Shown here piece by piece: positions 22,337-41,724 of a DNA stretch of 64,000 bases (position 1 is its first letter; the number at the start of each line of letters is the position of its first letter). The notes below the pieces were generated by a model. The model ran no database searches, was not told where the DNA came from, and worked only from the letters and a program-made list of their open reading frames with translations. Made by a program: the position numbers and the translations under genes. Origin of the DNA: Trebouxia sp. TZW2008 (Eukaryota; Chlorophyta; Trebouxiophyceae; Trebouxiales; Trebouxiaceae); NCBI GenBank assembly GCA_002118135.1, contig BDIU01000416.1, positions 62,001-126,000 on the forward strand, given 5' to 3'.

Positions 22337-25300
22337 TCAGTCAACAGCATTCAGTACGGCAGTCTCTGGTGTCTTGGTGGCCTTGATGATGCTTGCATTG
22401 TCGCCGTTCTGTGCTCCTGAATCTTGGTTTAGGTAGATTGCCGCCAGGGACTCACGTACGAAGTCTGCAGCTGTAACAGGCGGGTAATGGCCCTCCTTGC
22501 CGGCGATTACGGCTGACTTATTTGCCTGAACAGCAAATGCATCTTAGTAGATCTGAGCGTTTTGAACAACAAAGGAATTTTGGACATAAGGAAGCTGAAG
22601 AGCACCTGACTGAAGTAGGCAATGCTGTAGCAGGAGCCTTGATCCTCATTCACTTTGGGCATTCAAAAATGCACAAGAGCAACCAAGCAACCTTGGACAG
22701 ATAGAGTGTAATGTCAACAAAGGACTACTGGTGAGAGTACCTGATTGAAGTAAGCGATGCTGTAGCGAGAGCCTTGGTACTCACCCAATCTGGGCATTCT
22801 GACCCTGTGGTAGTTGGACTTCAGCCTGTCATCACTCCACCTCATCAATGCGTCTCCGATATTCACTGCACATGCCAAAATAGAACTGCAGTGTGTGTTC
22901 TGCATAGCATGACAGAAGCCCAACTTGGTCAATTGACCCTAGCCTGTCATCAATTGAACTTATCAGGCCGTCACCAATGTTCACTGCATGAGCGCATGTG
23001 AGGAAGTGGGTGGTGTTGTGGGGAAGGGGGGGGGGGAGTGCGTGGTTGGGTCAGTGAGTGACAGAGAGGGTCAGCATAGCAAGGTCATCCTTGATAGCTC
23101 CAGCAATCCACGGCAAAGCGTGCACTCACTGCCCGTAGCATGCTGATGCAGGAAGAATTCAATGCCAAATTGTGCAATGACAGCAGGCGCATCTGTGACA
23201 GCGTCAGGGACTGCAGGGCAAGGTGTCTGCTCACTGCAAATGGCGTGCTGATGTAGTGACAACTCGACGCAACAACTTGTGATCGAAGCAGGCTGACCCC
23301 AGGAAGGAGGAATTGCAGGGCAAGGCGTCGGCTCACTGCTCATGACGTGCAGATGTCAAAGCAACTCCATGAAACAAGATGCAACTGCAGCAAGCTGACC
23401 TGTGATGGCTCCAGGAATGGCAGGGCAAGGTGTCCACTCACTGCCCATGGCGTGCTCGGACACTGCCTCCCTGCAACACCATATCATGCCTTGACTGAAC
23501 GACTTAGACAGACGCCATACACCCTGAAACTGATGCGCCTTGTCAGAGCAGTGCAAAGCGCATCATAGCACAGCTCAACACAGCAGAGCTCACTATGGTG
23601 TGTCACAGCACGGCATGGCTGAGCACGGCACAGCACAGCATGGCTGAGCACAGCATGGCAAGGCTGCGCACAGCACAGCACAGCACAGCACAGCACAGCA
23701 CAGCACAGCACAGCACGGCACGGCACGTACCTGCCAGGGCACACCTCAAGCCCAGCTCCTTTGGCAAACAGCAGAGTGATAGTTTCAAAGTCACAGTGAG
23801 CGCCAGCCTGCAATGCAACAACGCAAGAAGTGACAACAGCTTTGGACAGGATTGTTTGAAGGGATGTCGCTGCTTCTGTGTGTACCTGGCATATTCATGG
23901 AGCCTCACTGACAAGCAATCCCAGGATCACAGACATCATGAGTTGACTCACCTGCAACCTCTTGACAGCAGTAGTAACAAGGACATCAAAGCAACTGGCG
24001 CCTAGTCACTGCTTGTGCAGTATCGCTCGTGACCGACAGCAGCAGCACAGCAGACAGCACAGTTCAGACAGAGCGATCTCAGCTGCAGACTATCTCAGCT
24101 TTACTTCACTCAACTCTATAGCTGAGGCGTGATTGGCTCGCGTCTCACGTCACAGGACACCAACATGCCTAGATGGTGCTCTTGTAAGCAATCCATGCTA
24201 TGCACCTTGTGCCATGAATGATATGCCAGGAAATTTCTTCAACATCAGCGTTGCCAATACTGTCAAGCAGATCAATTAGCAGCTGGGACACATGGTCAAC
24301 ATGACCATCAGAAACATGGTACTGATTTTGCGAAATCACTGCCATGTAGGATACTGTCATGTACTGCAGTGCCATCATGCAAGTTGCTGCACAATGAATA
24401 TGTATGATGCATGTTTGGAAACAGGGATGACATTGAGCTCAAGCATCAAAGCATGTTTGCCGTCTTGTTGTGCCCTTTCATTAGTGCACTACTGACGATC
24501 GCTTGCAAAGATCTTCGGGCTGCGTTCATGTTTTCTGTGCAGACCTGTATCTTTAGATGGATACAAATCAAGAGCTCCTCAGTTCAAAACTGCATCAGCA
24601 GGGCTTGATAATACAGTGAACATACAGTGAACATACAGTGAATACACAATGAATATACAGTGCAACAACAGTGAACATACAGTGCACACTCTCTGTCAAG
24701 GAGGACTCACGAGTCTGAGCATGCATTAAGGGATGAGATTCAAACCAAGTCACAGCTGTTGGGCTTACCCTAGGGAAGTCTTCAGGGAACTCTTTGCCTT
24801 CTACTGAGAAGTAATGCATCAAGCGGAAGGTCTGCTGGGCATCCGGTTTTGTCACGTCATGGTTCTGCAGCAAGACCAAGGAATGCTAAATGCAATAATA
24901 ATAATGTCATGGACTCTGCACCAAGTCACACGAGCATTATGACTCATGTCTGCAGTGCTTTGTTGCATCATGGTTCTGCAAAAAGGTGAACACACGTTTG
25001 AATTGCACAAGGCAGCCATGTCAGAGATGACATTCAGCTATCAAGAAGATTATGACCAGTGGCCTATGATTTGGATGATGAATGCGGCATGCAGAATGTA
25101 AATTTAGAGGCAATTCCCACTTGGTTCTGAGTGGGTGTTATCAGTGCTCAGAACACTAAAATGAGCTTGGTGGGCGTTTTAGTCTCCCATCAGTGCCGGA
25201 AAAGTAATGGAGATCAAACGCACCGTTGGTGCAGCCCCGTCGGCTTCTGCAGACTAACAGCGCTCACAGGCATGTGGACCCCATATATTTTGCTGTTAGT

Positions 25301-27321
25301 GCCCCGCTAGCGACACAACTTTGATGAGTCAACAAGCACCAAGAACACTCACAATCCCCCAAGTGTGGTGCAGCAAATACAGCTTCAGCTACAGACCAAA
25401 CCAAAAACATATTACATTGTAATGAGTGTGGACATTTGCACAACCCTGGGGTCAGTGTTATGTCGCAGACGTTGCTACATCAGGGGAACCCATATGTTGA
25501 ATTCCCCAAAGGTGAATTGCCTCTTACCTTGATGAAGAAGTCTGCCTCAAAGCCCAGGCCAATGGCACACGGCATACGTTTAGGATGAATTGAATTAAAC
25601 ATGTAGGTGCAGTTGGCTCTGATCATGGACGTGGCAGTATGACATAGCATTTGTCATTTAGACTGTCATTTAGATGCAGAATGTACATTCAACTTGGTAA
25701 AAAAGTCTCCCTCAAACCCAAGGCCACTGTCTATAGTTTTCATCATTGAGTATTCATGCTTAGTACAGATTTGCAAAGTACTGCGTTTTAGAGTATAGTG
25801 TTACAGAGCGCAGTGCTACCTTGGTGAAAAAGTTCTCCTCAAAGCCCAGGCCAATGGCAAAACAGGACAACACCTGGAAGGAGATGTTCTGGCATTTCTG
25901 CATGAAGCTCTGCAGTCAAGCAAAGAATTGATCGATTGATTGATTTGACACCCGTGCCCGCGCAAAACCCAGGTAGGTAACAGCATTTCAGAGAATTGCT
26001 GTTGATGCCATCACAATGTGTTGCTTTCATAGAAGCAGTACTGTGGACACGACTGCTGCTGCTGGGTCATGGACAGACAGATGTCTGCATTTCTGCATGA
26101 AGCTCTGCAGCCAAACAAACAGTTGCTGTTTAGACTTTCTGGTGTTTGTATCATGCGTTTTGGCAAAGGACTTAGACTTGGTTTACAGTGTACAAACAGT
26201 TTGACTGCAGCTGCTAGGGTGTAGCTAGTTACATGAGTATATTTCTGCATCAAGCGAAGGGATGCTGTTGAAGCAAGCAAAGACGTGGTACAGCAGTCAT
26301 GACTGCTGATGCTGGCCAAACAAAGAGTTGCTCTTTGAAATCTCTTCACACTGTAGGGCGTTACTTGCGCTTTGCTGCATGGAATTTACCAAGGTCTGTA
26401 ATTGTGATTAGGCTACAGTGTAGACACAGTGTGACTGCAGCTGGCAGGTAATAAATAGATGCATGACTGTATTGCTGCGTCAAGCAGAGAGGCAAAATTG
26501 TAGCATTTGCTGATATGTTGCTTTCACGTGAATGATCCTCAGGGTTTTGAGTGACAATGACTGCAGCTGCTAGGATATGAGTTGAGTGATGCCTTTATTT
26601 GTGCTCTCAGTCCTACTTGCTCATAACGTCGACAGCATGCATTTTGCATGTGATGAAAGCAAGTTTTGTATACAAATCGCCATATATGTGACCTTGATGC
26701 AGGGGCCAGATGATGTCGCACAATCAGAAGTGCATGCTTTTAATGAGGATTGCTTGCCTTGGAGTAGCTTTCAAAGTCTGCCACGTAGTCATCAGTGGGC
26801 CATTTTCCCTCCATGTCATGCCACTTTAGCTGCAACGACTCCTTCAGCTCTGGCACATTTGCAGATGCACGCTTCTGCTGTCCACTTTCCCAGCCAATAT
26901 TCTTCTTCTGCACTTCAGATACCAGGTGTGATGACTCCATATGAGCAATTTTGGTGCGGGAATGGGGATGCGGCCAGATGAGTGTTGTTTGACTGCTAGC
27001 TTTGGCATGCACGCTTACCAGGTCAAATTTGAAATTGGCCTTTTTGTCAGAGGGCAGGCTGAAAAACCGCTCTGACAAGCTCAGCATATGCTCCATTTCC
27101 GCCTACGTACGGTTCATCGCACTTCTCAAATCCATGAAAGGGCCTTATCTGACGGTGAAGCTGGCGCTGCACACACTGATCAACTGGCTTACCGCAGTCA
27201 AGTCGTGGTCCTTGAGATAGAAAAAGCCGATCTCGGTTGCTGCCTTCCATAGCTCAGCAGCAATCGCCTCCTTACGTGCATCGAAGTCCTTCAAAGAGAT
27301 CTGCACAATTGGTCGGCCCAT
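22337..27321 (-). CDS. 2-oxoglutarate/Fe(II)-dependent oxygenase, 9 exons, 326 aa
   Basis: Exons 27321-27193, 27102-27019, 26907-26758, 25909-25820, 24864-24769, 23807-23731, 23440-23400, 22865-22741 and 22525-22337 total 981 nt with matching phases. The N-terminal part (PIVQISLKDF, GFFYLKDHDL, LSLSERFFSLPSDKK) is that of the isopenicillin N synthase-like plant family. The iron ligands are HCD (about H187/D189) and the His in SNYHRV (about 243). The 2-oxoglutarate-binding R-x-S is RYS. The link GLEVCPGSEWTPCPAIPGAI followed by TVNIGDAL confirms the exon 6-7-8 order. The family includes flavonoid and hormone oxidases as well as general small-molecule hydroxylases; the substrate cannot be called. 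The intron after exon 3 starts with GC. Several introns hold exon echoes. Confidence 0.92.
22600..22662 (-). repeat. 3' echo of oxygenase exon 8
   Basis: Reads DQGSCYSIAYFSQ with a gtgctc donor, against YQGSRYSIAYFNQ in the true exon. It lies downstream of it. Confidence 0.85.
22922..22995 (-). repeat. 5' echo of oxygenase exon 8
   Basis: Reads VNIGDGLISSIDDRLGSIDQ, against VNIGDALMRWSDDRLKSNYH. It lies upstream of the intact exon; the catalytic His is missing. Confidence 0.85.
23080..23340 (-). repeat. Three tandem copies of the short oxygenase exon 7
   Basis: About 105 bp apart, each begins with an AG|TGAG acceptor: SEPTPCPAIPPSW (23290-23335), SEQTPCPAVPDAVT (23190-23240) and SECTLCRGLLELS (23085-23135). 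The used exon reads SEWTPCPAIPGAIT (23440-23400). Because this exon is only 41 nt, whole-exon copies arise. Donors are altered or lost in at least one copy. Confidence 0.85.
23590..23728. repeat. AGCAC-type microsatellite
   Basis: Degenerate and then near-perfect repeats of the 5-mer AGCAC (CAGCACAGCACAGC) sit directly beside the donor of oxygenase exon 6. This low-complexity tract produces spurious open frames on both strands. Confidence 0.9.
24608..24690. repeat. Short tandem repeat, about 11-bp unit
   Basis: Repeated acatacagtga units with variation, in the intron between oxygenase exons 5 and 6. It has no coding potential. Confidence 0.8.
24955..24985 (-). repeat. 5' echo of oxygenase exon 5
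   Basis: After tgcag it reads NHDATK, against NHDVTK in exon 5 just downstream. It is short but preserves the acceptor. Confidence 0.55.
25525..25730 (-). repeat. Two 3' echoes of oxygenase exon 4
   Basis: The copy at 25528-25575 reads AIGLGFEADFFIK with an intact gtaaga donor. The copy at 25690-25725 reads GLGFEGDFFTK with the donor changed to tt. The true tail is AIGLGFEENFFTK. Both are downstream of the intact exon. Confidence 0.87.
26075..26250 (-). repeat. 5' echoes of oxygenase exon 4
   Basis: The copy at 26078-26108 reads SFMQKCRH after a tgcag acceptor (true head SFMQKCQN). A weaker relic, RLMQKY, is near 26232-26252. Both are upstream of the intact exon. Confidence 0.7.
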
Positions 27322-28032
27322 CGTTGCTATACAACAGCTGCGGTCACCGTTAGGTTTTCGGGGTGCGCAGTTCCTGAGCGGCTTTCTGAGTACCCGACTG
27401 GACGGGCTCGTCAGATGTGGTTGCAGCTGATCAGGTAGATCAAAACCAAACAAGGTAGTTGCGTTTTCAATCGCGCTGTGCGGACTCTGCCTTTTTCGAA
27501 GGGGCCTTTCTGCAGGAAACTCGCAAAATGTTGAGTCATTCGATCCACACGTGACACCCCAGGTGACAGTGCCGAGCAAGGAGTTTGTACGTACGGTATA
27601 CAGTGCATGCATTGCAACAAACACTGAAACCAGCGGACTCATGATTCGAATAACAGCTTTCACCTCTCATGCACAACTGACACAAGCTGCGATATATCGG
27701 GGTATTGAAGCATCAACTGCTGATCATAAAATTCGTCGAGCAACTGCCAGCAGCAGCAATTATTATATTATATCTGTGCACTCTAGATTGCAACTTTAGT
27801 TGTCTTAATTCAAATAGAGACAAGATGTACTTCACAGTCTCTGAAAGTTCAACTAGATGCCTTTATTGCCTGTAGGCAGCTTCTCCCAAACCAAAAGGTC
27901 TCAATCAGTTGCAGTGACAGAAATCATCCATTGAACTGCAGATTCAACGCCACAAATACACTGAAGGGTTCTCCCTGCAAGCCTTGGCTAACTATAGACT
28001 AGCAGAATGCTTTGTCCATTAACGTCCACATG
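27322..28032. other. Intergenic region, no gene seen
   Basis: This lies between the oxygenase start codon and the SixA-like stop codon. It likely contains the oxygenase promoter. No coding exon or RNA gene is evident. Confidence 0.5.
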
Positions 28033-29898
28033 TCACGGCACCAGCAATTCCACAAGCTTCCAGTCTGAGCCGGCAGCAAATGCATCATTCCATGTATCTC
28101 CTGAGCCCTCTAGCAAGGCTGCATTTGCTGTTTCTAATCTGATGGGACGGCCCTGCAAGCATCAAGCATATCAGCTTGAGCGTTTGGAATCAGCGTTCTT
28201 GAAAGACAGCACATAGACTGCGCTTGATCATGTCACTAAAGCACTGATGGTTGCAAGTACTTTGTACCAGTTCGCCTCAAGGCTGCTTGAGCAAGGCAGA
28301 TCTAAGGGCAATTATGCGATCAAAGCATGTCAAGCATGACAGTGTGGGACCAGGAATGAGCTGGAGATGCAGTTACTCACGGCGAAGTCTGTAGCAGCTT
28401 CTTCCCAGCCCTTATTGTGTCCTAGGCATAGCACACAGTCATGCATGGATTGCCGACACGCATCCACTATCACATTTTGCAGGTGCTTTCTGGTCATGCC
28501 ATCCAAGGCTGCAATTGTGTACAGGCTGCCTCTAAAGTGTGTCTTGGCTTGCCTGCAGACAGGAACAAAACAAATACAGATGGTGTAGAACAAGGTGTTG
28601 GGAATGTTTTCAAGCCTGGTCAAAATTGCCCATCTATCTTGGAGAAAGAAGGGTCAACACAACGTTCTGGAGATGACTGACCTCACGATGGAGGCTGCAG
28701 TCTCAAAGAGATGGCAGCTATAGATGCATCTATTGCGTATCATGAGGCTGCACGCAGATACAGACTGCCATGACAAAAACACTTCACTGCTTCTGTATGC
28801 AGCTAGCATGGTCACAGAACCTCACTAGCAAGCAATATATTACTAACGATGGTGATGGTGATGATGATGGTGATGACAATTGAGGTTGTTTGCCTGAATG
28901 CATCACGATAGACACCCTTTGGTAGTCTACTAAGTCAAATCTGTGACCTGAATGCACCCACAGCGTCTCGCATGGCGTCCAGCGTCTGCCTAGTTCTTGC
29001 GCTGTTGCTGCTCATGACCACTTCCGGGAGCCATCCCTTCTCGCGTAGCATTTGTGCTGTCTGCACATCAATCAGGGCTGGTCAGCTGCTGCCTGCCTTT
29101 GTGCTTGTCCGTAGAAATGCATGCCATCATTTGTGTCTGTATGCAATGCTTTCCTTGATGGGGAGACCTTCAATGCAGGCTGAGACAGGGGCCTCTACAC
29201 TTTGCTGTAAATGGCTGACTATGACTACAGATCGACTTGAAAGCAAAAGCGCACATGCTGAATGGTCTGTATTGCAGCAAAAATCCAATTCAATGTGGCA
29301 AGGCATCTGACAAGGGTCAACTGTTTGGCATTTTGCACCTGAGCAGCTGCTTTTCGGCCATTTTCAGTGATAGTGCGTTCACTGTCTTTCATTGCAGGAT
29401 CATTCCTTTCAATGCTTTCTGCGTGTCTCATGATGATGAGTCGCCTGAAATGTCAAGCACAAGTTTGATGACCAAAGAGAGACTGCTGATGAATCCAGGC
29501 AGCAGGTGCATCAAATTCAGGGGCTGATTGCAGCAGATGACATTTGGCAGTGACCCAATGAAACACCTTCTCTTTGGTGTTGGCAGGATTGCGCTTTCTA
29601 GTGGGGCGTCTGCCACTTGGCTTGCACATTGGCACTGCAAAGCTGCACGAGACTGCCGCCTCGATGCGCCAACGTTCTGTTTCCGAAGTCTGGCTGGCTG
29701 CAGAGAAGTTCACGTCGTCTTCATATCAGAACCTCACAAACCTTTGATGCACTGATTCAGGTCAGCCAGAGGCCATACCGGTGACCATCCCCGACACAGA
29801 GCATTTGGCGTGTGGTGGCTGTGTGCCTGGCAAAGTGTGCTATCGCTGATACCCCGCTGCGGTGGAAGCAAGTTTGCTTTTTGAAGGGAGCCTAGCAT
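28033..29898 (-). CDS. SixA-like histidine phosphatase, 6 exons, 232 aa
   Basis: Exons 29898-29779, 29634-29567, 29444-29339, 29060-28948, 28552-28381 and 28152-28033 join in phase (699 nt). The catalytic motif RLIIMRHAES (RH at about 68-69) is followed by the SixA pattern: DSERTITENGRKAA, LPEVVMSSNSARTRQT, and the second catalytic His in CLGHNKGWEEAA (about 183). Bacterial SixA acts on phosphohistidine of phosphotransfer proteins; plant and algal relatives are poorly characterised phosphatases, so the substrate is open. The first exon (MLGSLQKANLLPPQRG...) lacks acidic residues early and could be an organelle transit peptide. I saw no exon echoes in this gene, unlike its neighbours. Confidence 0.88.
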
Positions 29899-30233
29899 GA
29901 CCTGATAAACCGTCCTTCAGCTTGTGAGAACCTGTCTTTCCTCTGTGATGTCGAGTTAACGTCAGTTGATGTATCAACCACGAGTTGGTGCAATCAGGTC
30001 GATCCAGTGAAACAGGAATTGAACAAGTAGAGTACTGAACTTGGCTGAACGACGTCAGAACTGTATAAGCGACGTTTTATCTCCTGACTATTGCTACAGG
30101 CTAAGCAATTTAGTCTACCATGAGCCAGAACGCCCCTCCTCCTCTGTTGCAGCAGTGGTGTGATAAGTGTCACTGACGCAATTGTGAAGTTTGACAGAAG
30201 GTAGCTTTGAGTCCTGACGCTGCGATCCCTGGC
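29899..30233. promoter_or_regulatory. Divergent intergenic region between the SixA-like and TM-protein genes
   Basis: Only 335 bp separate two start codons on opposite strands, so it must carry both promoters and 5' UTRs. No clear TATA box was identified. Confidence 0.5.
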
Positions 30234-30991
30234 ATGCAGTGCAGTTGCATGCAACCTTCAGCTGGAGCTTTTCAGACTGGCAGAGCTGCGCACGTTCACA
30301 CGCGATATAGTTGTCGGCAAACAACATCTACAAAACTAGTTTTCCGGTATTCGAGGAGCAGCGTACAGACACAACAACCAGCACCTTGCAGCTCAAAGCA
30401 GACAAGGCTCAATCGGCACTCACAGCATATCTGCAAAGCACAGCAGCAGGAGGAAGAAGAGACGGCGAAGGAGAAGGACATAGTTGGAGGTTTTGATGTC
30501 AATGCGCCCGACGGCTTTTTGGAAAGTGAAGCAGTTGGAGTAGCTGTCAGGGTGAGCACAAAACAGTCAGGACAGATCTTTGAGCTATTGATCACATGGC
30601 CGCGAACATGCTCATGCATTGATGTCTCTCATGCTGCTTCAACAGTGATTGTGGCTGGTGTGCTGTGAGTGTGATTCACAGCATTCAATGCCAACACAGC
30701 ACTGATGTGCTTATGAACCAAGCATGCTGTTGCTGGCTTGATGACAGAGGTATAGGCATCCAACAAGCAGTGTCCTGATTCTTTGCTCTGAACCTGGTGC
30801 AGGTTGGCTTCTTCTTGTTGATCTCTGGTGGAATTGCTGCAATACTGTTGCTGGCAAAGCCAGTCATTGACAATACAATACAATCATTTCCATATCGATC
30901 ACCTGGAGTTACGGACCAAGCTGGCTCTTCTGAACCATCTCTCATTCCTGGGCTTGACGACAAAGCGCCTGAAGGAGAATCTATTTTCTGA
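30234..30991 (+). CDS. Predicted plastid protein with one membrane span, 2 exons, 168 aa
   Basis: Exons 30234-30551 and 30803-30991 join in phase 0. The N-terminal 60-70 residues are rich in Ser, Thr, Arg and Gln with few acids, as expected of a chloroplast transit peptide. A stretch with GGFDVNAPDGFLESEAVGVA precedes one hydrophobic segment, VGFFLLISGGIAAILLLAKP (residues 107-126), then a polar acidic tail ending EGESIF. I do not recognise the family; thylakoid or envelope location is inference. The exon border falls exactly before the membrane segment. Confidence 0.72.
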
Positions 30992-31679
30992 TTAGCACAG
31001 TGGTTCATTCTGTGTGGCGTTTGCCCAAGTGAAACTTAATGTTTATCAGTGGTGTGATGAGAATCTATTCAGACCTGGAGTGGCAGCAGTGGAAGTATAA
31101 TATTGTCGCTGACTGGTCTCAGTCAAATGGCTGTTGCCACGTACAAGCAGACTGTCTGGGTGCAGGTTGAGAATGCTGATGCATGAGTCACAGTGTGCAT
31201 AGCGGTTTTCAGTCTGTATCTGCGTAAGCATGCCCAACTAGCTGTTTGCTCAGCTCAGTCTCACAATCAGTTGTCAATTTACTGAGTTGGATTTCAGGCA
31301 CTGACTATAGTCGCCATCAATGTACGCGCATCAGACCCATTTGCACTTGTCAGTCGAGTATAGTACTTCAGTCACCTGCATGAATCTCTGACAGCCTATG
31401 CAATGATCTGACCAGCCTCCGCACAGACGAACGTACTGCAAATCTGCTATATGCAGTCATATGCAAGCCATGCCGCTGTCTTGGTTTAAGGACTGTGCAA
31501 TATGCTGACCCTCACTCATGACTGGATGTCCGAACAAGACCTCAACAGGACTGCTCGGGACTGCACTGACCGACACCAACCAACTCTCTGCGAATGCCTA
31601 ATTGCTATACCACTACATGCCAGCCGAAATTAAGTGCGGAGACGATGCCAGTCATTCCCAACACCCAAAATAACAGGTC
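30992..31679. other. Convergent intergenic region, no gene seen
   Basis: This lies between the stop codons of the TM protein (plus) and Miro (minus), so it should contain both 3' UTRs. Nothing else is evident. Confidence 0.5.
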
Positions 31680-39423
<7,744 letters not shown>

Positions 39424-40590
39424 AGCGTATGTGTACAAGCTGCAGGGACAGGGCCTCAAGCAGCTGCCGGCGCCCCAACATTCACTTCGCTGACTCTACT
39501 TTCGAAATGTTGTTACGGAAAGTTGGAGAGGTCAGCAATGAAGGTATGGGAGACAATCACAATGTCAAATGGCATCATCTGCCTGGCGTCTTGCTGCATT
39601 GTGCAGATGCATGCAAACAAGATCGCTGATCGCTCAATGTTACACAAGTGGTAAAGAGGCAGTGTTCAGGCAGTGTCATTTAGTCAAAATGAATGCCTGA
39701 CCAGAAAGTTTTAAAGCTCCACTTGCCAGCTGATTGCGCATGGTAGTGGTGAAATGTGATTCAAATAGCTATTGCAGTGCTTAATTAGCTTTTCTGGAGT
39801 GTGTATGGCATGACTGATGTGGCTGGTTCTGCTCAGGATTGTGTGTCATGGCAGACCGCCATGCAAGCAATTGCGTGATGTGAAGTGAAGGTTGCTTGAG
39901 CTATTTGCAGCCAAAGGCACGTTGCGTGTCACACACCTTCTGCAGTATACCTAGAGGGAAAAAACTTGCTGCATGTGCTGGCTGTGTGGTTAAATGTTGG
40001 CTTTCTCCCAGGCTGTGATGGCATCAACTGATGATTGACCGTTGCAACCTAGACTGATCTATTGTGCTCAGCAGATGTCACCTTGCAGCCAGGCAACGCT
40101 TCAGCACAAAGCATCTGGTTCACGCACAATGCTGCCTACATTACAAGGCGTTTCCGAGGAGAGTGGGCATCGCCGTCATGCACACTATAATGCTTCTGCT
40201 GTGCACTTAGCCAATCGTGTGGCAATCTGGCCAAGACAGCAAAGCTGCTGCAAAACCACTTGATGAGCTTTGACTACAGCTGTGAAGACGCATGTGTACA
40301 GCCAATTCCACATACACAAGATCAGCTGCAAGGGCTTTAACGCTGCAAAATTGGTCTCAATGAAATAAATAAAATTAGCAATGCAATTGCACAATGTGCT
40401 TGCTGAGGGCACTGGTCTTTTCTGAGCAGCCAACTGACTCACTCTACAGTGAACAACATGCCATCTGGACCCGACTCCTGACCCCTTGATGCTTTGGACT
40501 AACTCGTCTTCATCTGTGCGCTGAGAAGCTGCCTGTTTAGGTCACAGGGTCTCCCTGGCTGCCTCTACTGACAAAGGCACCTTATGATGC
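39424..40590. other. Intergenic region, no gene seen
   Basis: Upstream of the Miro start codon, so it should contain the Miro promoter. No convincing exon, RNA gene or mobile element was seen. Confidence 0.5.
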
Positions 40591-41724
40591 CTAGCGGCAT
40601 GAACCTGTTTCATTTTCAACAGAGCCACCATGCATAGTCATTGCGGAGGCACAGGCTTGTCTGATGTTGATCGCCTCAAATGTGCACTGCACAGACATAT
40701 ACAGCAAGTTGTACCAGTGCAGCCTCGATAAGCATTGCACAAACATGTGCAGTAGCTTGCAGCAAAGCAACAGCCTGATGTTTCCAGCTCCAGATGTGCA
40801 TTGCACACACAGGTACAGCAGATGTAGCAGCGCAACATACTGATAGTTGCGCCCCCAAATTGGCATTGCATACACACAGGTACAGCAGCTTGCAAGAGCC
40901 AAATAGTCTGAAACGCAACATGCTAATTACCAGGAGAAAGCAGTCACCTTGCAATAGGAGGTCCCAAAGATCCTGATCTACCTAGAGAGCTGCGCCTTTG
41001 CAGCGTGTGAGCTTTGCTTGCTCTTTGTGAAGATCCTCGACTATGCAGCCTCTGCAGAAGCGTCAACTCAATCAGATGGTCACACGTGTGAGGCATGCTG
41101 CTTGCTACTTGTACTACCATACAGGGATCATGTGAGGCGCATACTGCTTGACAAGCTGTTTGGTATCCTTTGACAGCTACAAGGACCCAACTGCCACAGC
41201 AGCAGCAGAATCAGGTTGCTCACCCTGAGCTCTTCGATTTGGCTCTGTATCTGCTGCTGATTTTGTTTCTTTGGGGGTCTGCAGGTTGACAGAGTGCTGC
41301 TTGCCATACAGGCTGTTCCTGAGCAGCAGGGTTGCGACAAGACAGCTTGAAGGTTGATGCAGCATTCCCGATGTGCTTACCCTTTATCCACTATGTCCCT
41401 AAAGAATTTAAACTGAATCAAGGTTGTGCGGAAGAGTAGCCACGCTCCTGCACAGCCAACCCCCAGCGTTCAACACATGCTGACGCTATTCTCGGCTGTG
41501 CCGTATGAGTTGCCTCATTTGTGCTGCTCACCAAGTGCCATGGCGCCAAACAGTAGACCAAACGCGCCAAGCAGCGCAGCGGCTCCCACAAAATGCTCTG
41601 CATAGCGTGGAGCGAGACCAACAGGTAGTTGATCTTCGCTGCTGTTCAGCTGACCACTCACATTGGCCAGCACTAGGCCAATGCTGTGCATCGTTTCGTC
41701 GTCATGCACGAGTCGCGTACGCAA
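40591..41724 (-). CDS. Possible membrane protein, partial and uncertain model
   Basis: Candidate exons: near 41724-41560 (GLVLANVSGQLNSSEDQLPV, then a hydrophobic VGAAALLGAFGLLFGAMALG followed by a gtgagc donor); near 41290-41237 (Gln-rich PKKQNQQQIQSQIEEL with a gtgagc donor); and a last exon near 40700-40593 (CTFEAINIRQACASAMTMHG to a stop). Further open pieces upstream (MPDEFVLRESLLKQ; EEEQVADVLLKSGKNLLHRM) may belong to it, but one junction would need a frameshift. Repeats before the last exon look like its 5' echoes (CTSGAGNIR), which supports it as a real exon. I do not recognise the family. Confidence 0.3.
40680..40895 (-). repeat. Tandem repeat before the candidate last exon
   Basis: Four related units of about 50-66 bp, each containing attgcacacacaggtacagc or a variant. 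On the minus strand they resemble repeated acceptor plus exon-head segments of the exon ending at 40593. Confidence 0.65.

Noticed and set aside
23484..23914. Cys/Ala-rich and Ser/Thr/Gln-rich ORFs on both strands
   Set aside because: They are translations of the AGCAC microsatellite in an oxygenase intron.
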